Assembly (NCBI GenBank): GCA_025055285.1
Contig: JANWXM010000003.1
Span: 94,714 to 158,713 of the forward strand
Source of the DNA: Saprospiraceae bacterium
Lineage (GTDB): Bacteria > Bacteroidota > Bacteroidia > Chitinophagales > Saprospiraceae
Length of the DNA: 64,000 bases
Reading direction: 5' to 3'
The notes beneath the pieces were generated by a model that saw only the letters and a list, made by a program, of their open reading frames with translations, did no database searches and was not told the origin of the DNA. The translations under genes were made by a program, and so were the position numbers. Positions 51,445 to 58,748 of the stretch are shown here, one piece after another. Every line of letters begins with the position of its first letter. Positions within the stretch are counted from its first letter, which is position 1.

Positions 51445-52747
51445 TAAAAAAGTCGGCGGTTAGGAGGCGAAGCTGGATTTCACTTATCTTAAGGTTGTAC
51501 AGAGCGAGATTTTGACGCAAGAGAGCCTGTTCCAGAGTATTTTGAGCGGCCTGAATTTCTAGCGCACTTGCCTGACCCAGCCGAAAGCGCTCGGTGCTGA
51601 TAGTTAAGCTTTGGCGAGCAAGTTGGATATTTTGACTCTCTACTTCCACTGCTTGTTTTTGTTGGTTAAACAGGTTCAACTGACTTTCGAGAGCGGTTTC
51701 GAGTTCGAGTTGCTGAGCATCGACGCGTAAACGCGCTTGTTCCGCGGCGATGCGCGCAATTTCTACCTGACGCCTCAAGTTGCCGCCGTTGTACAAGGGC
51801 AAGACAAGAGATGCGCCGACGGCGAAGCCCGCCTGATTGTTGTTTCGGATGAAGCCCGCACCGTTATCGGTGCGCACGACAACTAACTGCCCATTAGCTG
51901 TGATGCGGGGCCCGCGCGCTGCATTGGCTTCGTCGGCGGCGCGCATGGCGGCTTCGGCGCCTTTGCGCAAGGCCATGAGTAGCGGCGCAGCAGTTCGAAT
52001 CCGTTCCAGTAGGCGCTCGCGCTGAGGCTGGTAAACGACGTCCATTTGCAAAACGACGTCGAAGGGCGTCTGAGGGTCGCGTGCAAGTAGTTGATTGAGC
52101 GCATTTTTGGCTGTTGCCGTAGCTGCTCGCTGGAGTAACAGGTTGGAACGCAATTGGTGAAGGTCTATGCGCGCTTGCAGAACTTCGGTTTGAGCGGCCA
52201 ATCCAGCAGTCAGACGCGTCTCTGCGATCCTTAGCCGCTCCTCGTTGAGGGCGATGAGCTCTTCAATGGCGCGTTCCTGAAGGCGATGGCGCACTACGTC
52301 GTAGTAAGCGATGAGTATTTGTGCTGCTGTCTGTTGAAGTGTAGCCTCTACATTCAGGCGCGCTTGTTCCTCGAGGGCTTGGAGCCGGTCTTGGGCAAAG
52401 CGCGCTCGGCCATTTTCATAAATTACCCAACTGACCTGAAGCGAACTATTTAAGTTATTAAATGGCGCGCCAGAGGCGTTAAACTCGTTTCCATTAGCCA
52501 ACCGCTGCTGAAAAGCGCTCAACGTGAAGGTTTCGTTAAGCGCTAAGTTAATCGTAGGTAGTCGTCCGGCATTACCTGCCGTGTTGTTCTGTTGCGCTAT
52601 CCTAGCCTCTGCTTCGGCCAGGCGAATGGCAAAGTTTTGCGTAAGCGCCAAGGTAACCGCCTCTTCTGGCGTCAAAAGTGGCTGACTTACACATGCTTTT
52701 CCGCAACATAGCAAGGTGACCAGTAAAAACAGCGTTGCTCTTTTCAT
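51428..52747 (-). CDS. TolC-family outer-membrane efflux protein
   Basis: A 439-aa outer-membrane channel for tripartite efflux or type I secretion. A signal peptide (ATLFLLVTLLCCGKACVSQ) is followed by two repeated OEP domains: LTPEEAVTLALTQNFAIRLAEAEARIAQ and long helices (RLRIAETRLTAGLAAQTEVLQARIDLHQLRSNLLLQ), then the matching C-terminal half (ERFRLGQASALEIQAAQNTLEQALLRQNLALYNLKI). The longer upstream frame is not credible. No periplasmic adaptor or pump gene is adjacent; the RND gene at 62332-64000 is separate. It overlaps the ECF sigma gene by 17 bp. Confidence 0.9.
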   Translation of the reverse strand: MKRATLFLLVTLLCCGKACVSQPLLTPEEAVTLALTQNFAIRLAEAEARIAQQNNTAGNAGRLPTINLALNETFTLSAFQQRLANGNEFNASGAPFNNLNSSLQVSWVIYENGRARFAQDRLQALEEQARLNVEATLQQTAAQILIAYYDVVRHRLQERAIEELIALNEERLRIAETRLTAGLAAQTEVLQARIDLHQLRSNLLLQRAATATAKNALNQLLARDPQTPFDVVLQMDVVYQPQRERLLERIRTAAPLLMALRKGAEAAMRAADEANAARGPRITANGQLVVVRTDNGAGFIRNNNQAGFAVGASLVLPLYNGGNLRRQVEIARIAAEQARLRVDAQQLELETALESQLNLFNQQKQAVEVESQNIQLARQSLTISTERFRLGQASALEIQAAQNTLEQALLRQNLALYNLKISEIQLRLLTADFFNEGGF

Positions 52748-52913
52748 AATGGATAGAAAAAGTAAGTTGTTTCGGCTGCTGCATCTCCGCCCAGGAGCGC
52801 GTTTGACAATGCCTTGCTTCAAACAAATGGGCATTTTAGCAAAGCAATGTTACGCCACTTCTCAGCGGTCGCCCTACTTTTCGCCCACAAAACAACTGCT
52901 TAACCGCAAACGC

Positions 52914-53864
52914 ATGAAACAGGACAACATCCTCGTCACTGGAGCAGCAGGTCAACTCGGCTCTGTACTTGTGGAAGCCCTTCAGGAAATCTATGGAACC
53001 AGTCGGGTATTAGCTACCGATATCAAGCCCATTGAAAATCACGAAGGCCCTTTTCACATACTCGACGCCTGCGATGGTGCAGCATTAGAGGCCGTCGTCC
53101 GCCAATGGCGTATCACTCAAATATACCATTTAGCAGCCATCCTGAGCGCAAAAGGCGAACAAGATCCCTTTAAAGCTTGGCAGCTCAACATGACCAGCTG
53201 GCTCAACGTGCTCGAAGTTGCTCGACAGCGCCACGTTGCCAAGGTTTATTATCCTTCTTCTATCGCCGTATTCGGCTACGCGGCTGCGCCCAAGAACACC
53301 CCTCAATATGAGGTACTCATTCCTGAAACCGCTTATGGAATTAGCAAAGTTGCTGGCGAAAACTGGGCATACTACTATCATCGCCGATATGGGTTGGACG
53401 TACGCTCTCTGCGTTATCCGGGCATCATTAGCCACCAAAGCATGCCAGGAGGCGGCACCACAGACTACGCCGTAGACATTTACCACCACGCTGTGCAGCG
53501 AAAACCTTACGAATGCTTCCTCCGAGCTGATACACCCTTGCCCATGCTCTATATCCCCGATGCTATTCGCGCTACGCTGGAACTCATGGAGGCTCCTGCT
53601 CAGCGCTTATCGGTGCGTACCAGCTACAACCTCGCAGGGATGACCTTCACACCCGCCGAGGTTGCCGCCAACATTCAAAAGTATTTACCCGACTTTCAAG
53701 TCACCTACAAGCCAGATTATCGCCAGGCAATTGCCGACAGTTGGCCTCAGTCTATCGATGATTCTTTCGCGCGCCGCGACTGGGGCTGGCAGCCCCAATA
53801 CGATTTGGATGCTATGACCCGCGATATGATTGCTCATCTAGAGAAAAAATACGCTTTGGCGTAG
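52914..53864 (+). CDS. NAD-dependent L-threonine 3-dehydrogenase (SDR type)
   Basis: A 316-aa extended short-chain dehydrogenase. It oxidises L-threonine to 2-amino-3-ketobutyrate, the first step of threonine breakdown. VTGAAGQLGSVLVEAL (8-23) binds NAD. The catalytic pair lies in ETAYGISKVAGENW. SLRYPGIISHQSMPGGGTTDYAVDIYHHAV is characteristic of the SDR-type TDH known from Bacteroidota and Archaea. The frame continues upstream, overlapping the tolC-like gene, but the ATG at 52914 (MKQDNILVTGAAG) is the family start. Confidence 0.9.
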   Translation: MKQDNILVTGAAGQLGSVLVEALQEIYGTSRVLATDIKPIENHEGPFHILDACDGAALEAVVRQWRITQIYHLAAILSAKGEQDPFKAWQLNMTSWLNVLEVARQRHVAKVYYPSSIAVFGYAAAPKNTPQYEVLIPETAYGISKVAGENWAYYYHRRYGLDVRSLRYPGIISHQSMPGGGTTDYAVDIYHHAVQRKPYECFLRADTPLPMLYIPDAIRATLELMEAPAQRLSVRTSYNLAGMTFTPAEVAANIQKYLPDFQVTYKPDYRQAIADSWPQSIDDSFARRDWGWQPQYDLDAMTRDMIAHLEKKYALA

Positions 53865-54932
53865 TGCTACTTCGCTTGTTCTCCTGTGCTGCTGCTATTA
53901 CCCGCGGGCAACGGGGAGAGTAGGAAATTGGCGCGCACTCGTAGTCAGCGCGCTGAAGACAGCAATTCCAAGGAGCAATATCGTTGTTTCTCGGTATTCG
54001 AGCTCTTCAAATGCGCGTGGGGCTGCTGTTTTCGTCGTAGTTTATTTGAATTTCCTCGTCTTCTTTCAAGTTTTCTGAAAGAAGGGCAGGTGGCCTTGCA
54101 GTTTTTATTTTTTGTGGTTTGCGTGTTCTAAAGCGTAGGTCGAGTGTAACGAAAACTTTGGGAGATAAAACGAGCGTTGAGCACATCGGACTCTAACCAG
54201 AATCAAAAAATAAAGCAATGATTTTTAAGAGATGAAATAGTCTAAAATTTTTCAAAATCGATAGATCTTAAAATTCTTTACAGACTGTCGGGCTTGCTTG
54301 AATGGAACGCTATTGAGGTGTTACATAATAAAGAGATTGAAGACTGCCTTCGAGTAAAATTTAATTGGTCTGGAGGGAAAATGGAAAGCATCGGAGGGAA
54401 GATGGCTGCAGGATGATGGTATTCACCTGCCGCTCCGGCGAAGCAAAAAATTTGGCAAATCAGAAGTTATGCGGCTTCTTTCTGCGGCAAAAGCTGCGTT
54501 TTTTCAAACGACAAATACTGAGGTGTACCTTCTACTACTCTATAGGAAAATGTGCGCAAAAGAGCAGCTTTTTTTCCCAGCGAAGCTTTAGCAGAACGAC
54601 ACGAGAGGTCGCTATCAGCTGCCTCGAGGAGAGCGAGCGTACCGTTTGTGCTGCACTTTCATATTGCTGGGAGCCTAGAGGCAGGGAGTCCAACTTTGGC
54701 AGCGCTTTCCCAAGAAACCTCATCCTGAACGAGCAAAGGGTCTCGTTCGATCTTTTAGTTTAAAAGGGTTTGCGGCCTACTTTTGCTGCTAGAAACAAGC
54801 GCTGCGAAGGATTGCAAATCTTCGACAGTGTCCTTGCAGTTAGCTCTTAGATGAGATTGAGCACATACGGCAGGTTTAAATAGCGCAACTCAAGACTTCT
54901 TTTTGAAAGATAACCAATTTATTACGCCACAT
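53865..54932. other. Gene-free 1.07-kb stretch
   Basis: This is the longest region of the window without a recognisable gene. Two plus-strand frames (53886-54131, 54365-54763) have compositionally implausible translations and no domain. A hairpin CTTTCA...TGAAAG lies near 54065-54083. About 54200-54360 is A/T-rich. A decayed gene or an untranslated RNA is possible, but I see no positive evidence for either. Confidence 0.4.
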
Positions 54933-55940
54933 ATGAATATTATTATACCTATGGCCGGCAAAGGTACGCGCTTGCGCCCGCATACGTTAACGGTGCCAAA
55001 GCCATTGATACCTGTAGCAGGTAAACCCATCGTGCAACGCTTAGTTGAGGAGCTTGCGCGTTCTTACGACGGCGACATTCGGACAATTGCTTTCGTCGTA
55101 GGTGATTTTGGCCTCGAGGTGGAACGTGAATTGCTGGCAATTGCCCAGGGCCTAAACGCTCAAGGAAAGATCTATTATCAAGAGAAAGCCTTAGGCGTAG
55201 GCCATGCTATTCATTGTGCTCGGGAGAGTTTGCGCGGGCCGTGCATGATTGCCTTTGCCGATACTTTGTTCAAGACCAATTTTAGCTTTGACCTCCAAGC
55301 CGATGGTGTCATTTGGGTGCAGCGCGTCAAGGATCCGTCTTCCTTTGGCGTCGTTCGCTTAAACTCAGAGGGTTATATCATCGAGTTTGTAGAAAAGCCC
55401 TCGACGTTTGTCTCCGATTTGGCGATTGTGGGCATTTACTATTTTCGCAATGGCGAGCAGCTGGCAGAGGCCTTAGAGTACGTTATAGCAAATGACATAA
55501 AAGAGAAGAATGAATTTCAATTAACCACCGCTCTCGAATACCTTAAAAATCGAGGTTTGCGCTTTCGCACAGGGCAGATAGAGGAGTGGCTCGATTGCGG
55601 TAATAAAGAGGCTATCTTACACTCAAACGCGCGGATGCTCGAACTCCACGCCCACGAACCGTTAATTTCCTCTAAGGCCATTATCGAGCACAGCGTCATC
55701 ATTCCTCCTTGCTTCATCGGAGAAGACGCTGTAGTGCGCGAATCTGTTCTCGGACCTTACGTTAGCGTAGGGCATCAATCGGTCGTTGAAAGCGCTATTA
55801 TCACCAATAGCATTATTCAGAACAAGTCTCACATTCGCAATGCATTATTGGAGAACTCGATGGTAGGTAATTCAAGTAAGTATCTGGGTGCTAAAGACGA
55901 ATTAAACTTGGGCGACTACTCACACTTGTCGAAGCGCTGA
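54933..55940 (+). CDS. Sugar-phosphate nucleotidyltransferase
   Basis: A 335-aa enzyme that joins a sugar 1-phosphate to an NTP, making a nucleotide sugar for surface polysaccharide or glycoprotein synthesis. The N-terminal pyrophosphorylase signature is NIIIPMAGKGTRLRPHTLTVPKPLIPVAGKPI. ALGVGHAIHCA and IAFADTLF (metal Asp) follow, then VEKPS and EWLDCGNKEAI. The C-terminal ~80 residues are a hexapeptide left-handed beta-helix (SVIIPPCFIGEDAVVRES). This architecture fits glucose- or mannose-1-phosphate transferases; the nucleotide and sugar cannot be read off. The ATG at 54933 is preferred to the TTG at 54903. Confidence 0.88.
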   Translation: MNIIIPMAGKGTRLRPHTLTVPKPLIPVAGKPIVQRLVEELARSYDGDIRTIAFVVGDFGLEVERELLAIAQGLNAQGKIYYQEKALGVGHAIHCARESLRGPCMIAFADTLFKTNFSFDLQADGVIWVQRVKDPSSFGVVRLNSEGYIIEFVEKPSTFVSDLAIVGIYYFRNGEQLAEALEYVIANDIKEKNEFQLTTALEYLKNRGLRFRTGQIEEWLDCGNKEAILHSNARMLELHAHEPLISSKAIIEHSVIIPPCFIGEDAVVRESVLGPYVSVGHQSVVESAIITNSIIQNKSHIRNALLENSMVGNSSKYLGAKDELNLGDYSHLSKR

Positions 55941-55953
55941 GCCTGCGTCGCAT

Positions 55954-56766
55954 TCACCAACTACCACCGGCTCCGCCGCCGCCGAAACTCCCACCGCCAA
56001 ACCCACCGCCTTCGCTCCAACCGCCACTACTGCCAAAGCCACCGCCCCAGCTGCTCGTCCAACCTCCATCAGGGTATCCCCAACGCCGATGACGACCCAC
56101 TGGCCAGTCGCGCATAGGGCCTGTCTCCGTGTAAAGAGTTCCGCGCTTTGCTAGGAGCACAAGCAACAGAAACACTACTATTACAATCAGGAGGATTATC
56201 CACAGCGGAATGGATTCGCTTTCAGCGCTATCGTCGGCCCTAAACTCGCCTGCTAAGGCTCGGAAAATACCCTCAAGACCGGCTTGAATACCCTCAAAAT
56301 AGCGCCCTTCTTTGAAGTAGGGAATCATGAGATGACGCGCGATCTGGCCTGCCGTAATGTCAGGCAGGGCGCCTTCGACGCCATATCCTGTAGCAATAAA
56401 TACGCCGCGTTGAGGAGGCTCAGTGACAATGAGTACGACTATGCCGTTGTTTTTGTCCTTGCGTCCGATGCCCCAGCGGTTGCCTAGTTCGAAGGCGTAG
56501 CTGGCGCGATCGTAGTCGCCGATACTCGGCCGAATCATGACCACGATTTGCGTAGAGGTAGTATCGGCATAACGGCGCAGCTTTTCCTCTAAGAAGGCTT
56601 TCTCTTCAGGGCGAAGCCACCCTGAGTAATCATGCACGTAAACCGCCGGATAGGGCTTGGGCGGAAACAGATCGGCTTGTGCGAAGAGGTCTCCAATAAA
56701 GATCCAGCAGACCAGTAGCAAGCCCACTCCTTGCTTAAGCCAATTCGGGCGCTTACCGTCCGCCAT
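55954..56766 (-). CDS. TPM domain membrane protein with glycine-rich tail (YgcG family)
   Basis: A 270-aa protein. A signal peptide (QGVGLLLVCWIFIGDLFAQ) precedes a TPM domain (about 35-170; VHDYSGWLRPEEKAFLEEKL, QIVVMIRPSIGDY, NNGIVVLIVTEPPQRGVFIATGYG). One membrane helix (IPLWIILLIVIVVFLLLVLLA) follows, then an Arg/Trp segment and a Gly/Ser-rich tail (GGFGGGSFGGGGAGGSW). TPM proteins are linked to photosystem repair in chloroplasts, and in bacteria to envelope functions that are poorly known. Its ATG at 56766 overlaps the preceding TPM gene by 14 bp, forming a LemA-TPM-TPM operon. Confidence 0.88.
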   Translation of the reverse strand: MADGKRPNWLKQGVGLLLVCWIFIGDLFAQADLFPPKPYPAVYVHDYSGWLRPEEKAFLEEKLRRYADTTSTQIVVMIRPSIGDYDRASYAFELGNRWGIGRKDKNNGIVVLIVTEPPQRGVFIATGYGVEGALPDITAGQIARHLMIPYFKEGRYFEGIQAGLEGIFRALAGEFRADDSAESESIPLWIILLIVIVVFLLLVLLAKRGTLYTETGPMRDWPVGRHRRWGYPDGGWTSSWGGGFGSSGGWSEGGGFGGGSFGGGGAGGSW

Positions 56767-57187
56767 AGAGAATATCGTCGGGAAGTTCATTCTCATTCTG
56801 ACTTGGGTCAGCGGGGAAGTATTCGCGGAGTTTTTCGCCTATTTGTTCAATGACGCGGCAGACGCCTTCGCATGCCTCGCCGCGTTGTAGGTAATGTCGA
56901 AGGAGTTGCTTTTCAGCCTCCCAAAAGGTGAGACCAACGCGCTCGTGTATGCCGGCATCGCCCCAAATAGCGAAATGATGGGACTTTTCGGCGATGTAAA
57001 GCAGCACGGCATTTCGCTGGCGTGTATTGTACATGCCGAAGCGTTGGAAGAGTTCTGCTGCGCGTTCGACCGGGTGATCGCGGTCGCAGAAATCTTCCAC
57101 AAAGAGGCGGATTTCGCCACTCGTGCGCTGTTCGGCTGCGCGTATGGCTGCTGTGATGCGGGCTTCCTCTTCAGCGTTAAACAGCAT
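56753..57187 (-). CDS. TPM domain protein
   Basis: A 144-aa soluble single-domain TPM protein (FNAEEEARITAAIRAAEQRTSGEIRLFVED, then NAVLLYIAEKSHHFAIWGDAGIHERVG). There is no signal peptide or membrane helix. The frame extends to a TTG at 57199, but the ATG at 57187 is the better start and lies 8 bp after the LemA stop. It overlaps the next TPM gene by 14 bp, so the three genes are almost certainly one transcript. Confidence 0.88.
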   Translation of the reverse strand: MLFNAEEEARITAAIRAAEQRTSGEIRLFVEDFCDRDHPVERAAELFQRFGMYNTRQRNAVLLYIAEKSHHFAIWGDAGIHERVGLTFWEAEKQLLRHYLQRGEACEGVCRVIEQIGEKLREYFPADPSQNENELPDDILYGGR

Positions 57188-57195
57188 TGTTCTCC

Positions 57196-57789
57196 TCAAA
57201 ATTTGACCTGAGGTGCGCGCTCAGCGCCGGGAGTAGATTGAAAGTAGGCCTTAGGCGTAAAGCCCATCATGCCAGCGTATAGGTTGATAGGAAAGCGTCG
57301 GACGTAGCTATTGTATTGGCTTACCACTTCATTGAAATTCTTGCGCTCGACAGCAATGCGGTTTTCGGTGCCTTCGAGTTGCGTTTGCAGGTTCAGAAAG
57401 TTCTCATTTGCTTTAAGATTCGGATAATTTTCGGCTACAGCCAATAGCCGCCCTAATGCAGAACTCAAAGCACCTTGGGCTTGCTCGTAGCGCTGGAGGT
57501 TTTCAGGCGTTAGTTCCTCTACCTTTAAAGTGACGCGTGTAGCATTAGCCCGCGCTTCTACCACTGCTTGCAGGGTTGACTTTTCAAAATCTGCATATCC
57601 TTTTACCGTCTCTACTAAGTTTGGAATAAGATCCAGACGGCGCTGATACTGGTTTTCGACCTGCGACCAGGCCTTCCTCACTAGTTCGTCCTTCTGTACT
57701 AGCGAGTTGTATGTGTTGCACATGTTGAAGGCTAGGATCAGCACTAGGCCGATGAATACCAAAGGAAGCCACTTGCGAAAGGTTGCCAT
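57196..57789 (-). CDS. LemA family membrane protein
   Basis: A 197-aa LemA protein: one N-terminal membrane helix (WLPLVFIGLVLILAFNMCNTYNSL), then a coiled helical domain. Family motifs are QKDELVRKAWSQVENQYQRRLDLIPNLVETVKGYADFE and LLAVAENYPNLKANENFLNLQTQLEGTENRIAVERKNFNEVVSQYNSYVRRFPINL. LemA proteins are found across bacteria, often with TPM partners, but their function is unknown. It heads the LemA-TPM-TPM operon. Confidence 0.93.
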   Translation of the reverse strand: MATFRKWLPLVFIGLVLILAFNMCNTYNSLVQKDELVRKAWSQVENQYQRRLDLIPNLVETVKGYADFEKSTLQAVVEARANATRVTLKVEELTPENLQRYEQAQGALSSALGRLLAVAENYPNLKANENFLNLQTQLEGTENRIAVERKNFNEVVSQYNSYVRRFPINLYAGMMGFTPKAYFQSTPGAERAPQVKF

Positions 57790-57869
57790 GTTTTGTTTTG
57801 AATAGGAGTCGTTAAAGAAATAATGCGGCGGCGAAGATAAAGCATTCCCGTAGGCTATTGATTGATCTT

Positions 57870-58634
57870 TTAAGGCAGCGTCTTTTTTCTGGCATTTGCT
57901 ACGAGGAGGGCTGCCAGAATACCGGCAGCAACGGCAGCGTTAAGCGATTCCGCGCGACTATTCGTGGCGCGTGTGATGGTCAGCCGATGAGTAAGATATT
58001 GGGCTATTTCAGGTCGAATACCCACACTCTCGTTGCCAATGACGAGTAGCGCGTTGGAGGGTAGAGGAGTGCAGAAGGCGTCTTCGCCGTCTAGTACAGC
58101 GCCCACGATTGCGCGAGATCTTACCAAGGGCAAAAGGTCTGTAAAGGGAATTTCAGCCACGGGTATACGCAAGATGGCTCCCATGCTAGACTGTACTACC
58201 TTCGGGCTAAAGGCGTCGGCGCAATCGAGTGAGCAGTACACCGCACTAAACCCGAACCAGTCGGCAATTCGAAGTATAGTGCCCAGATTACCGGGGTCAC
58301 GGATACCATCCAGATAGAAGGCTGGCCCTTCGTGGAGTGGGTGAAATTCTGGCAGCTGAGCAACAGCCAATACACCGGCAGGTGTGACGAGGGAGGATAC
58401 TTTGCGCAATTCCTCTTCAGCGATAAGTTGAAAAATCTTTCCAGCCCTCTTCCTTAAGGCTGAGTGTTGCTCCGCCCAAGTGGATGTTCCATAGATGCAG
58501 CATGGACGAACGCGCTGCTGATCGAGCAATTCCTCCACTAACTTTGTACCTTCAAGAACAAACATCTGGTACCTTTGCCGATACTTTTTCACTTGCAGCG
58601 CAGTTAGCATCTTCAGCTGTCGAGCGGAGAGCAT
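57870..58634 (-). CDS. TrmH/SpoU family RNA 2'-O-methyltransferase
   Basis: A 254-aa SPOUT methyltransferase. An N-terminal substrate-binding domain (SARQLKMLTALQVKKYRQRYQMFVLEGTKLVEELL) precedes the knotted core with FYLDGIRDPGNLGTILRIADWFG (motif 1), LLVIGNESVGIRPEI (motif 2) and ITRATNSRAESLNAAVAAGILAALL (motif 3). Motif 3 binds SAM. The position methylated in rRNA or tRNA cannot be deduced. The ATG at 58634 is used in preference to an in-frame GTG at 58661. It is divergent from the TamL gene. Confidence 0.92.
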   Translation of the reverse strand: MLSARQLKMLTALQVKKYRQRYQMFVLEGTKLVEELLDQQRVRPCCIYGTSTWAEQHSALRKRAGKIFQLIAEEELRKVSSLVTPAGVLAVAQLPEFHPLHEGPAFYLDGIRDPGNLGTILRIADWFGFSAVYCSLDCADAFSPKVVQSSMGAILRIPVAEIPFTDLLPLVRSRAIVGAVLDGEDAFCTPLPSNALLVIGNESVGIRPEIAQYLTHRLTITRATNSRAESLNAAVAAGILAALLVANARKKTLP

Positions 58635-58748
58635 ATGCTTTTGTCGGACGTTATACTGCACAAAGGTGTGAAAAAGTAGATGGGCTGGAGGTGCAAGCAG
58701 CGTTTTTTGCGACGCGTGTATAAACCCTTACGCTGATAGCAAGTTTAC

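Noticed and set aside
54365-54763. 132-aa frame starting with TTG
   Set aside because: Arg/Phe/Cys-rich translation without any family resemblance, and no promoter; treated as chance.
58570-58577. Plus-strand TACCTTTG box inside the TrmH-like gene
   Set aside because: It lies within coding sequence of the opposite strand and about 170 bp before the TamL start; a chance match is as likely as a promoter.
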